NCBI GenBank assembly: GCA_020352555.1
Contig: CP070680.1
Span: 2,257,003-2,290,214 of the forward strand
Source: Caldifarciminota bacterium
GTDB lineage: Bacteria; Hydrothermota; Tepidihabitantia; Tepidihabitantales; Tepidihabitantaceae
Direction of reading: 5' to 3'
DNA: 33,212 nt
Shown one piece after another: positions 24,610-31,595 of this stretch. The translations under genes were made by a program, and so were the position numbers. The first letter of the stretch is position 1, and each line of letters opens with the position of its first letter. Below the pieces are notes generated by a model. That model was given only the letters and a program-made list of their open reading frames with translations, did not search any database and had not been told where the DNA came from.

Positions 24610-25359
24610 CTACTGGAACGGAAAGTTCGGACGCCTGGAGAACAGGCCTGTCTCCGGGTCGATCCAGGGCTTGATCCGCTGGAGTGTCAGCGTAATCGTC
24701 GCCCAGTCCTCGTCCACGTACTCGCACGCCGAGTTGCAGGGGCTGACGTAGATCTTCTGCCAGATCTTCGTCCTCCAGCCCCTCCAGTGCAGGTCGTAGC
24801 TGTCGCGGATGAGGCGCGTCCACTCGCTGAGCTCAGCCGGCGTCTTCCACAGCTCGCTGTTCATCGCCGGCGGCGCCGTCGAGTCCTCGGACAACGCGTA
24901 CCAGACCTCGATGGTGTCATCGATACAGCTGTCAGGATACAGCGTGACAAGGTTGTCGAAGTCATCGAAGCTGATCTCCACATCGTAGTTGCTGCGGAAC
25001 CACAGCCAGATGCAGTCCGAGGCATAGTAGCCCGGCTTGCGGATTCCCCAGTGGAAACCGTCGCCGTTGATGCCCAGGATGATCCACTGGGCAACGCTGG
25101 CTTCGGCTCTCAGGTAGATCTCCCACTCCTTCTTGTTGCACGAGTCAACGTAGTCGACCTGCTGCATCCAGCACCTGGCCCGGGCGCTCGAGTCTCCGAC
25201 ACGAATCGGGATCCATCGTCCGAGGCTGTCGTCGTACTGCCAGCACGCCTTCTCGATCCACGGGGGCGTGTCCTGTCTGCCATGGGGTGAGTTGCTGGTC
25301 GCCGCGAGCGCCATGCCCACGAGGACAAGCACCCCAAGAATCGCCATCTGCTTCTTCAT
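24610..25359 (-). CDS. Exported Cys-rich protein, first gene of secretin operon, unrecognised
   Basis: 249 residues from the ATG at 25359, which has a strong GGAGGTAGAG site and a signal peptide (MKKQMAILGVLVLVGMALA). The frame is open upstream, but that part is arginine-rich leader sequence. The mature part has seven Cys (ACWQYDDSLG, RARCWMQQ, DSCNKKEW, SDCIWLW, DSCIDDT, SPCNSACEYVDEDW), many Trp and few hydrophobic stretches, as in an oxidised periplasmic or extracellular domain. No family was recognised. Its place at the head of a chaperone-like and secretin operon makes it a candidate exported subunit or adaptor. It ends 5 bases before the next start. Confidence 0.75.
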   Translation of the reverse strand: MKKQMAILGVLVLVGMALAATSNSPHGRQDTPPWIEKACWQYDDSLGRWIPIRVGDSSARARCWMQQVDYVDSCNKKEWEIYLRAEASVAQWIILGINGDGFHWGIRKPGYYASDCIWLWFRSNYDVEISFDDFDNLVTLYPDSCIDDTIEVWYALSEDSTAPPAMNSELWKTPAELSEWTRLIRDSYDLHWRGWRTKIWQKIYVSPCNSACEYVDEDWATITLTLQRIKPWIDPETGLFSRRPNFPFQ

Positions 25360-25921
25360 ATCTCTACCTCCTGGTCGCCGCTCGGGCGACCCAGTTCTCT
25401 TCCTTGGTCTCGCTCGTCGGGGCAGTCGGACAACTCGACCGGTCGGTCCGTGACGGCTGTCCGAAGTCCCGCAGGAGCCCCATGAGAAATCACCCCTCCC
25501 GAGAAAAGTGGAGGTTGGAAATCTCATTTCTCTCTGCCTTGGGTATCTGCCGCAGTCTTGTCCGTCCTCTCTTCAGTACCGCCTCCTTTCGAAACGCATC
25601 GCATCGACCCTATATCCTCCTGCCAGGGTCTTGTACTTCGCCGCTGCAGTAGCTCGGACCCGAAATGCCGCATCGCTGACCGGGTCCGAACTCTGCTGGA
25701 GCGGCTCTCTGGTCGCTTGTCCGGGCACGTCGCCGAAAACAGGCGACGGCCCCATTCAGTCCGCTATCTCGGCCGCGTCGCCGTCGCTCAGGTAAGGGAC
25801 TGAGCCCCTGCCCGCAGGGGACGGCGACCTCAGAATCTACTTTCCAGCGCTGCTACCCCCAGGGGAAAGTTGGTTTTGCCACCAACAGGGGCGAACCGCT
25901 ACTCTTTGGAGTAACCCGTGA
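25360..25921 (-). promoter_or_regulatory. Long structured leader of the secretin operon
   Basis: About 560 nt lie between the promoter at 25928-25956 and the ATG at 25359. It contains at least six hairpins. GCTACTC/GAGTAAC pair at 25898-25915, GTTGGT/ACCAAC at 25869-25886, and ACTTTCC/GGAAAGT at 25839-25870. A tight three-way junction has GTCGCCGTC (25777) closing with GACGGCGAC (25820-25828) around CTCAG/CTGAG and CCCTGC/GCAGGG. GTCGCC/GGCGAC pair at 25729-25747 and TCGGACCCG/CGGGTCCGA at 25654-25689. No RNase P, tmRNA or known riboswitch core was found. A 60-codon frame (25755-25573) lies in it. A separate RNA cannot be excluded. Confidence 0.5.
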
Positions 25922-25927
25922 CAAAGT

Positions 25928-25956
25928 CATTTTCCCAATACTTCCCTTCTTGTCAA
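25928..25956 (-). promoter_or_regulatory. Promoter of the secretin operon leader
   Basis: On the minus strand TTGACA (25956-25951), 17 bp spacer, AAAATG (25933-25928). It is 43 bases downstream of the terminator hairpin of the metalloprotease gene, so the unit is separate. Confidence 0.65.
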
Positions 25957-25999
25957 GCAGAAATTCGGTCTGTGAACCGCTCCGCCACGTTCGAAACAG

Positions 26000-26031
26000 G
26001 CCCGGGGCACCGTAGATGCAGTGCCCCGGGC
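26000..26031 (-). terminator. Strong terminator hairpin after the metalloprotease gene
   Basis: Eleven-base perfect inverted repeat GCCCGGGGCAC / GTGCCCCGGGC with a 10-base loop. It begins 17 bases after the stop at 26048. CTGTTTC follows on the minus strand. Confidence 0.75.
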
Positions 26032-26047
26032 TCTTCCCGCCGTGAAA

Positions 26048-27010
26048 CTAGTTGTCGGCCGCTGCCCCGTAGATCCTGAGAATCCCGTCCTTGTCGCCCT
26101 GCTCCAGGGTCCGCTTCTTGGTCTCGCCGAGGCCGGCATACCCGTACATCGTCTGTTCTGCCGCCAGAGAGGTGTACATATCGTTCAGCACCAGACAGTG
26201 GCCCATTTCGTGGGTGCAGATGTTCTGTACATCGTATTTCGACGGCTCGCCCGAGGTCGACCAGTCGTAGTAGCTATTGAACACTATGTCGTTCTCCAGC
26301 ACCAACTTACCCTTGCGCAGGTACCAGTAGGTGTTCTGGGCCAGGATCCCGCCCGAACCCAGGTTGGCTGCGGTCACAACATTGGTGCCGTCATAGGTCG
26401 GGCCGGTCGCGGTCGTGGTGCCGTCATAGTAGAACCTGAACACTGAGCCGGCCGCGTCCCATGTCGCGTTGCTGGCCTGGATAGCATCCAGCCAACCAGC
26501 AACTCCCTGGTTCACTTCGTAGTAGCAGGACGCCGGCTCCCGGTGAAATCCGCTGTATGAGTACAGCTTGGGAGGTTTGCGTCCGCCCGGCTTCTCCGGT
26601 TTCTTGTCCAGACCCTCGCGGCCGACGACCGCGTTCGCCGCTCCGTGGAGCCGGAACACGCTCGGCTCAGAAGTTGGCTCCAGCCTCAGCGTGACCACAT
26701 CACCCGGCTCGAACACCGGCGTGTCCTCAACCAGCATCCCGATGTCATCGACCTCGCCGCCCGGAACCCGGATGACCACCCGGGCTTCGGCAGAACCCTT
26801 GTCAAAACCCGACACTTCGAATACCACGTCGGTCATTATCCTGGTGTAGTCCGCGTTCCACCCGCTCGCGACCGAAATCACCCTGCCGGTCGCAATCAGT
26901 TCCGCACCGGCGTCCAGCACATCGTCCGGCGTCTCAACCAGCATCGCCAGCGCTCCGCCGCATGTCAGCAGCGAAAGCGCTATCGTCAGTCTCAGGCAGT
27001 TCTTCATCAT
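26048..27010 (-). CDS. Exported matrixin-like zinc metalloprotease
   Basis: 320 residues from the ATG at 27010, behind CCAAGGAGGT, with a signal peptide (MKNCLRLTIALSLLTCGGALA). The catalytic part is at the C-terminus: HEMGHCLVLND at residues 267-277 and the Met-turn QTMYGYAGLGETKKRTLEQGD about ten residues later, then GILRIYG. The order is that of matrixin-type (M10) metzincins. The third zinc position is Asp277 rather than His, as in some M7-type enzymes. An N-terminal propeptide-like domain (residues 30-150) precedes. Activity would be outside the membrane. Own promoter and terminator, so monocistronic. Confidence 0.75.
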   Translation of the reverse strand: MMKNCLRLTIALSLLTCGGALAMLVETPDDVLDAGAELIATGRVISVASGWNADYTRIMTDVVFEVSGFDKGSAEARVVIRVPGGEVDDIGMLVEDTPVFEPGDVVTLRLEPTSEPSVFRLHGAANAVVGREGLDKKPEKPGGRKPPKLYSYSGFHREPASCYYEVNQGVAGWLDAIQASNATWDAAGSVFRFYYDGTTTATGPTYDGTNVVTAANLGSGGILAQNTYWYLRKGKLVLENDIVFNSYYDWSTSGEPSKYDVQNICTHEMGHCLVLNDMYTSLAAEQTMYGYAGLGETKKRTLEQGDKDGILRIYGAAADN

Positions 27011-27031
27011 ACCTCCTTGGTTACGCACAGA

Positions 27032-27060
27032 AGAGTAGGCCGCTAAGCCCGCATTGTCAA
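27032..27060 (-). promoter_or_regulatory. Promoter of the metalloprotease gene
   Basis: On the minus strand TTGACA (27060-27055), 17 bp spacer, TACTCT (27037-27032), with a leader of about 15 nt holding AAGGAGGT before the ATG at 27010. Confidence 0.75.
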
Positions 27061-27124
27061 GTCGGTCCCGTATCGGCAGTTCAGATGCGGCCGGCCGGGC
27101 CCGAGACAGGCCCGCGGTCTGCCG

Positions 27125-27152
27125 TTGACCTGGGGCACTTGCGGGCCATAAT
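27125..27152 (+). promoter_or_regulatory. Promoter of the propeller-hydrolase gene, leaderless type
   Basis: TTGACC at 27125-27130, 16 bp spacer, CATAAT at 27147-27152. The GTG start at 27158 comes 5 bases after the -10 box. No ribosome site is present. Confidence 0.7.
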
Positions 27153-27157
27153 CCGGT

Positions 27158-29041
27158 GTGAAGTCCTGGGTACTGGTGCCGGTCTGCCTTCCGTTCCTGC
27201 GCCTCTGCGCCTGGCCCGTGACGACCCCGTGCACCATCGAGCGGTTGGCGAACGGCAACTCCCTGCTCACCGATGCCGGCAGCTTCTCGGACAACAACGG
27301 CCGGGTATTCGAGGTCGACAGCCTGGGCCGGACAGTCTGGGCCTACCTCAGAAACGACATCCCGTGGGTCCACTCGGGCCGCCTGACCCCGACCGGCACC
27401 ATCCTGATAACCGCCACCAGCAACAGCCGGGTCCTTGAAATCGACCGGGACTGGAACGTGGTCTGGTCGAAATCCACCGGGCTCAACTACCCGAACGACG
27501 CGTGCCGCCTGCCGGGGAACAGGACCCTGATAACCGACCGGGACAACGACCGGGTAGTCGAGGTCGACTCGGCAGGGAACGTGGTCTGGTCATACGCACA
27601 GCTCTTGCGGCCGCACAACGCGAGCCGGCTCGCGAACGGTCACACACTGGTTTGCGACTCTGACCGGGACCGTGTCGTCGAGGTCGACTCGGCAGGGAAC
27701 GCGGTCTGGTCCTTTTCCCAGGGCCTGAGCTGGCCCAGGTGCGCCCAAAGGCTGGCGAACGGCAACACCATAGTCGCGGACTCGCGCAACCGCCGGCTGC
27801 TTGAGGTGGACTCATCCGGGAGCACGGTCTGGGAATATCGGCTCTACGGTCTCTCCTACTCGGTGGTGCGGCTGGACAACGGCAACACGCTCTTCGGTGC
27901 CGGCCGGTTCGCCGAACTCACTCCTGACCGCACCGTGGTCTGGCAGTACCCGCACACCGTATCGGTGCTGGTCGACACGATCTGGGTCGCAAATCCGACT
28001 TCTGGCTGCAGCCTGTACGTCCACATTCACCGGCCCGAGTACGCGGGCAGTCAGAATCCGGTGCCCGGAGTCGTGCTGATACCGGACGGCAACGGAGCCG
28101 GAACCGGATATGACTCAACCGGCTATGCCGACTGGCTGGCCGAGGACGGGTTCGCGGTCCTGCACTTCGACCCTGACGGCAGGGGCAGGAGCCAGCCCTA
28201 TCCAGAGAACTACAACGGCCACGTCCACCAGGACGGGCTCAGGGAATGCTTCAAGACGCTGGCATCCCAGGACTACGTAGACCCAGACGACTGCGGCATG
28301 TTCTCAAAGTCCTACGGCATCACCATGGCCAGCGGTGCGATTGCCCGGCATCAGACCCGGCCTGAGGTCAGGTTCCTGCTCGACTTCGAAGGACCGTCAG
28401 ACCGGTACCAAACCTGCCAGGACTCAGGTGGCCACATCCCGGTCCCGGTCGATTCCCAGCCATTCTGGGTCGAACGCGAGGCAGCCCGGTTCATGAAGAA
28501 GGTGCGCTGCCCGTACCTGAGGCTCCAGACCCGAACAGACCACAACCCCCGCATCAGGGACAACGGCCACGCCGTCGCCCTTATCGACAGCGCGACCAAT
28601 ACCGCACACGGCGGCAGCGGCATTTCGGTCTGGACCAGGGTCAACGACTCTGTCATGAACGAGCCCAACCAGGTCTACACGCTCCAGGACCCCCCGGTTT
28701 GGGTCTCTGAAGACCAGTCCGTGCACCAGCAGGTCAGGGAGGCCCTGTACCTGCGCGAACTCGGCCGAATGGACTACACCGGCCAGCACAAGCAGAAACC
28801 GGCCCGGCCAAGTACCGAACTCAGGCTGGAAGCCAACCCGGTCCGCGCCGGCGCACGGGTCAGGGCCTTTGCCTCAAGCCCGGTTCAGGTCGGTGTCTGG
28901 GACTGCAGCGGTACGTTTGTGGCCGCATGCCGGGTCCAGGGCAGGACCGCTGTCTGGGACAGCGAAGGAGCTGTGTCCGGGTGCTACTGGCTTCGTCCGC
29001 TCGGCGGCGGCCCTGGGGTCAAGCTGGTCCTCAGCCGATGA
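27158..29041 (+). CDS. Exported six-bladed propeller fused to an alpha/beta hydrolase domain
   Basis: 627 residues. A signal peptide (VKSWVLVPVCLPFLRLCAW) precedes six repeats of about 45 residues up to residue 270, of the type RLANGNTLV.D...RVVEVDSAGNVVWSY (PQQ/arylsulfotransferase-like blades). Residues about 300-510 form an alpha/beta hydrolase: PGVVLIPDGNG, DGFAVLHFDPDGRGRSQ, then MFSKSYGITMASGA with the nucleophile Ser385 in an S-x-S-x-G elbow whose first Gly is Ser. A DGHAVALID-like stretch (NGHAVALID) may carry the His. The last 70 residues (LEANPVRAGARV, VWDCSG, GCYWLRPL, VKLVLSR) are a sorting-type tail. The fusion is uncommon to my knowledge; substrate unknown. Confidence 0.7.
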   Translation: MKSWVLVPVCLPFLRLCAWPVTTPCTIERLANGNSLLTDAGSFSDNNGRVFEVDSLGRTVWAYLRNDIPWVHSGRLTPTGTILITATSNSRVLEIDRDWNVVWSKSTGLNYPNDACRLPGNRTLITDRDNDRVVEVDSAGNVVWSYAQLLRPHNASRLANGHTLVCDSDRDRVVEVDSAGNAVWSFSQGLSWPRCAQRLANGNTIVADSRNRRLLEVDSSGSTVWEYRLYGLSYSVVRLDNGNTLFGAGRFAELTPDRTVVWQYPHTVSVLVDTIWVANPTSGCSLYVHIHRPEYAGSQNPVPGVVLIPDGNGAGTGYDSTGYADWLAEDGFAVLHFDPDGRGRSQPYPENYNGHVHQDGLRECFKTLASQDYVDPDDCGMFSKSYGITMASGAIARHQTRPEVRFLLDFEGPSDRYQTCQDSGGHIPVPVDSQPFWVEREAARFMKKVRCPYLRLQTRTDHNPRIRDNGHAVALIDSATNTAHGGSGISVWTRVNDSVMNEPNQVYTLQDPPVWVSEDQSVHQQVREALYLRELGRMDYTGQHKQKPARPSTELRLEANPVRAGARVRAFASSPVQVGVWDCSGTFVAACRVQGRTAVWDSEGAVSGCYWLRPLGGGPGVKLVLSR

Positions 29042-29057
29042 CCCTGCCTGACCCGCT

Positions 29058-30626
29058 TCACCGTTCTGTTCCATGATGTGACCGACCGCCCGGCCGGCGG
29101 CTGCCCGTTCCCTGCTTGCGCTCAAAGACCACGAACACCGAGGCTGAATCCAACCGGTGCAGTACCGGCCGGTAGTTGCGCCTGAACGCCGGCATCTGCC
29201 ACAGCTCCGAATCACTCGGGAAGAACGGCGCCAGCGAGCCCAGGCTGGAGCCGAGCTGGATGCAATCAGGTTCGCGGAGCAGCACATAGCTGCCGTCGTA
29301 CTTCTCGTGTCCGGGCCAGCCCGTGCCCATGTCCGGCATCCTGCGATGAGCGATGTGGGCATCGGTCGCACCGAGCATGTCGACGATCCGGCGCCGGGAG
29401 TAGTACGGGATGGTGCCGGCGGTGTTGGTGGCGATGACCGCGTCCTCGGAAGTATTCTGCCTGAACCAAAGACCGACCCTCTTGCCCCAGAACGCCACCC
29501 GGTCTTCGGCAATCCGGTTGTGGATATCAGGGTTGAACCGGGTCTGGGCAAGGTTGTACAGCACGAACACGGCAAGGACCAAGAGCACTGCCTTCGTGCT
29601 TCTGGCGAGCGACCAGACCGAGAGTGCGGCAACCAGCGCCAGAACCGGCATGACCGGGGCCATGAACCGGAAAGCGGGCATGCAGTCGCCGCCGACCGCA
29701 ACCGAGTACAGGGCGAAGACGAGCACAACCAGAGGCAGCAGTCCCAGGCCAGGATATCTGCGGAACCAGCGGCCTGTCGCGATTGAGGCGAGGCCAGAGC
29801 CGGCAAGCAGAAACGCCGGAATCCCGAACCTGCCCAGATACTCAATACCCCGGACCAGTTGGGCAGCGCGGGTCCCGACCTTGGCGTAGAAGGTGTTGGG
29901 CAGCGGATGGCCGTAGTACCAGATGCGCCAGCCCAGGTGCAAGCCGACGACCGCGACCAAGGGCAGTCCGAGCCACACCACCGACAGGTTCCTGCGCCTG
30001 ATGCTGGCAACCAGCCGGCTGACCGAAAGCAGCGCTGCAACAAGCAAACCCTCGGGCCGGGCAAGAACGAGCAGGCCCAGAACCAGCCCGACCAGAAGCC
30101 AGGGACCGGGTCGGCCGGCCTGTTCCCTGGCCCGGACGTAGAGCAGCACGGACAGCAGCACGAGCAGGGTGACGAGCGATACCTCCATCCCGCTCATGGC
30201 CCAGGGCGTGAACATGCCCAATGTCCCGAGCAGCAGGGTTCCGGCCGCAGCCTGCACCGGGCTGACACCCTTGAGGAACCGGTGGCTGTGACCGAGAAGC
30301 AGGAGCGCTCCGAGACTCGAAAGCACGCCGAGCAGCCGGGAGAAGAGCACCGGGCCGAGTCCGAGCTTGCTGCCCGCTGCCATCAGCACGACCCAGAGGA
30401 CAGACGTGTAGCCTTCCACCCGCTCACCCGGGTTGAAGACCAGCCCCCTGCCGAGCGCCAGGTTCTCGGCGTAGCGAAAGAAGATGAACGCGTCGTCGAG
30501 CATCCAGTTCCTCACCAGGATGCTGTGCACCGAGAACGCGGCCACTCCGGCCAGTATCAAGCCCCAGCACAGTACCGGCGAGTCCGGGCGGCTCGCACCC
30601 TCAGCCGGCCTGGGGTCAAGACTCAT
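29058..30626 (-). CDS. GT-C-type membrane glycosyltransferase (AftB-like)
   Basis: 522 residues with about ten membrane segments. The start is the ATG at 30626, 6 bases after a -10 box; a longer frame exists upstream but overlaps the promoter and small RNA region. NWMLDDAFIFFRYAENLALGRG at about 42-63 carries the acidic pair of GT-C enzymes, followed by NPGERVEGYTSVLWV, GMEVSLVTLL, RIWYYGHPLPNTFYAK and a soluble C-terminal third (DAVIATNTAGTIPYYS, IVDMLGATD). These features agree with the arabinofuranosyl/lipid-linked sugar transferase group related to AftB. The sugar and acceptor are unknown. Convergent with the propeller-hydrolase gene, 16 bases apart. Confidence 0.75.
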   Translation of the reverse strand: MSLDPRPAEGASRPDSPVLCWGLILAGVAAFSVHSILVRNWMLDDAFIFFRYAENLALGRGLVFNPGERVEGYTSVLWVVLMAAGSKLGLGPVLFSRLLGVLSSLGALLLLGHSHRFLKGVSPVQAAAGTLLLGTLGMFTPWAMSGMEVSLVTLLVLLSVLLYVRAREQAGRPGPWLLVGLVLGLLVLARPEGLLVAALLSVSRLVASIRRRNLSVVWLGLPLVAVVGLHLGWRIWYYGHPLPNTFYAKVGTRAAQLVRGIEYLGRFGIPAFLLAGSGLASIATGRWFRRYPGLGLLPLVVLVFALYSVAVGGDCMPAFRFMAPVMPVLALVAALSVWSLARSTKAVLLVLAVFVLYNLAQTRFNPDIHNRIAEDRVAFWGKRVGLWFRQNTSEDAVIATNTAGTIPYYSRRRIVDMLGATDAHIAHRRMPDMGTGWPGHEKYDGSYVLLREPDCIQLGSSLGSLAPFFPSDSELWQMPAFRRNYRPVLHRLDSASVFVVFERKQGTGSRRPGGRSHHGTER

Positions 30627-30632
30627 CCGCGC

Positions 30633-30661
30633 AGTATGGAAAGAACTGCTCCGCCTGTCAA
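30633..30661 (-). promoter_or_regulatory. Promoter of the membrane glycosyltransferase gene, leaderless type
   Basis: On the minus strand TTGACA (30661-30656), 17 bp spacer, CATACT (30638-30633), then GCGCGG and the ATG at 30626. A start codon 6 bases after the -10 box implies a leaderless mRNA. Confidence 0.75.
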
Positions 30662-30696
30662 GCGGCATGCCCGGACTCAGGGTGCCGGTGTCAGCC

Positions 30697-30728
30697 GGAA
30701 AGAAAGAGCCGCGCCGGAGCGCGGCTCT
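30697..30728 (-). terminator. Rho-independent terminator of the small RNA
   Basis: Perfect ten-base stem AGAGCCGCGC / GCGCGGCTCT with a four-base TCCG loop (minus strand), followed by TTCTTTCC. The strongest intrinsic terminator in the window. Confidence 0.85.
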
Positions 30729-30765
30729 CAACCAAGTGGTCCTTGCCGACCACTGAGGGGGTTAT
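30697..30765 (-). ncRNA. Candidate small RNA, about 69 nt
   Basis: A TGGACA-17-TATATT promoter ends at 30772 and a perfect terminator sits at 30705-30728. Between them there is no coding frame of note. The RNA would begin near GGGTCGATAACCC, a small hairpin, then form AGTGGTC-GGCAAG-GACCACT, then the terminator stem. It is followed 36 bases later by an independent promoter for the glycosyltransferase gene, so it is not simply a leader. No known RNA family was recognised. An attenuated leader is the main alternative. Confidence 0.55.
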
Positions 30766-30771
30766 CGACCC

Positions 30772-30800
30772 AATATACCCGAAAAATCGGGCTCTGTCCA
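30772..30800 (-). promoter_or_regulatory. Promoter of the candidate small RNA
   Basis: On the minus strand TGGACA (30800-30795), 17 bp spacer, TATATT (30777-30772). Its spacer contains the short palindrome CCCGATTTTTCGGG. Confidence 0.65.
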
Positions 30801-30962
30801 GCATCCATTTTCAGAGGAAAGCACGTATCCTGCTCGGCCTGTAGCCGCCCGTACTGCAAGCCCGGACCGCCCGATGCAGAGTGGGCAGCCATCTCCACCA
30901 ACCACAACGGGCGGTCCTTATCTAACGAGTGCCATCTCAGACGCTCGCCGATAGCTTGAGTC
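30801..30962 (-). other. Noncoding segment with a ten-base-pair hairpin
   Basis: No plausible gene. The main structure is GGACCGCCCG at 30864-30873 pairing with CGGGCGGTCC at 30908-30917 around a loop with inner GTGG/CCAC pairing. It lies downstream of a second minus-strand promoter (30963-30991) and upstream of the small RNA promoter, so a longer transcript of about 260 nt ending at the same terminator is possible. Confidence 0.4.
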
Positions 30963-30991
30963 AGAATGCAGTATCAAAAACCCCTTGTCAA
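30963..30991 (-). promoter_or_regulatory. Possible upstream promoter of the noncoding segment
   Basis: On the minus strand TTGACA (30991-30986), 17 bp spacer, CATTCT (30968-30963). The -10 box is weak. A second TTGACA lies 10 bp further upstream (31006-31001) without a matching -10. Confidence 0.4.
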
Positions 30992-31051
30992 GCACGGACA
31001 TGTCAAGCCGCGGGTACGATCAGCAGCCGCCCCGTGGCGAGCCGCGACGCT

Positions 31052-31453
31052 TCACTTGGGCCAGAACCCGAACGGGATGTTGGTCCGCGACTCGACCGGC
31101 ACTCCGTCCTTCATCGCCGGTCGGAACTTCGCCTGCAGCGCGGCCCGGCGCGCGGACTGGTCCAGCGCAGGATGACCCGAGCTCTCGACCACGGCGGCGG
31201 TGACCACGGCACCGGCGGTGTCGACAGTCACCTCGACGATGACCCGGCCCTCGATTCCGGACTGCACCGCGGCCTCCGGGTACTCGGCCGTGGGCATGGA
31301 CAGCAACTCGGGTTCTGTTTGTTCGGGACCGGGCGCAGACCGGGGCATCGCGCCCTGGGTCGGGCCCATCGGCTTCGGTTCAGGTTCGGGCTTGCGGCAA
31401 CCGGCCGCCACCAGGGCGGCAACACCAATCAGGCACAGCAGCGGTCTGGTCAT
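31052..31453 (-). CDS. Lipoprotein with TonB C-terminal domain
   Basis: 133 residues behind a GAGGAGCAAG site. The N-terminus is a lipoprotein signal with Cys19 (CLIGVAALVAAGCRKP). A short Pro/Glu linker (EPEPKPMGPTQGAMP) is followed by the TonB C-terminal fold at about 58-130: YPEAAVQSGIEGRVIVEVTV, GAVVTAAVVESSGHPALDQ, AALQAKFRPAMKDGVPV. Normal TonB proteins have an inner-membrane helix at the N-terminus to contact ExbB/ExbD; here a lipid anchor replaces it. No exbB, exbD or TonB-dependent receptor is near. It may act as a stand-alone periplasmic domain instead of an energy transducer. Confidence 0.8.
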   Translation of the reverse strand: MTRPLLCLIGVAALVAAGCRKPEPEPKPMGPTQGAMPRSAPGPEQTEPELLSMPTAEYPEAAVQSGIEGRVIVEVTVDTAGAVVTAAVVESSGHPALDQSARRAALQAKFRPAMKDGVPVESRTNIPFGFWPK

Positions 31454-31595
31454 GGCTCTTGCTCCTCAGGTTCTGGGGCCATTTCTGCGCAGTCGTTCGA
31501 CGCACAGGCCGGGCGCCCGGTTGCCCGCCGCCAGGCCGGACCCGGCGGTAGGTCAAGGTTGTGGTGACGGAGTGGACAGTCTGCCGGCGAAGATG

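Noticed and set aside
24605..24823. Longer N-terminus for the chaperone-like protein
   Set aside because: The frame stays open upstream but reads Arg/Asp/Leu-rich sequence antiparallel in style to the end of the previous gene; the signal peptide begins at the TTG 24604.
25475..25530. Family B repeat copy (GAGAAAT...ATTTCTC) in the secretin leader
   Set aside because: Only the short ends are similar; the interior does not match the copy at 267-308.
25360..25921. RNase P RNA, tmRNA or a known riboswitch in the secretin leader
   Set aside because: The expected cores (GAGGAAAGTCC of RNase P, the tmRNA ends, cobalamin, T-box and cyclic-di-GMP motifs) were looked for and not seen on either strand.
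28874..30064. A 396-codon minus-strand frame overlapping two genes
   Set aside because: Low-complexity Ser/Arg/Pro sequence in another frame of real membrane-protein coding DNA.
29859..30959. A 366-codon plus-strand frame opposite the GT-C gene
   Set aside because: Gln/Pro/Arg-rich sequence with no motif, opposite clear membrane helices and the small RNA.
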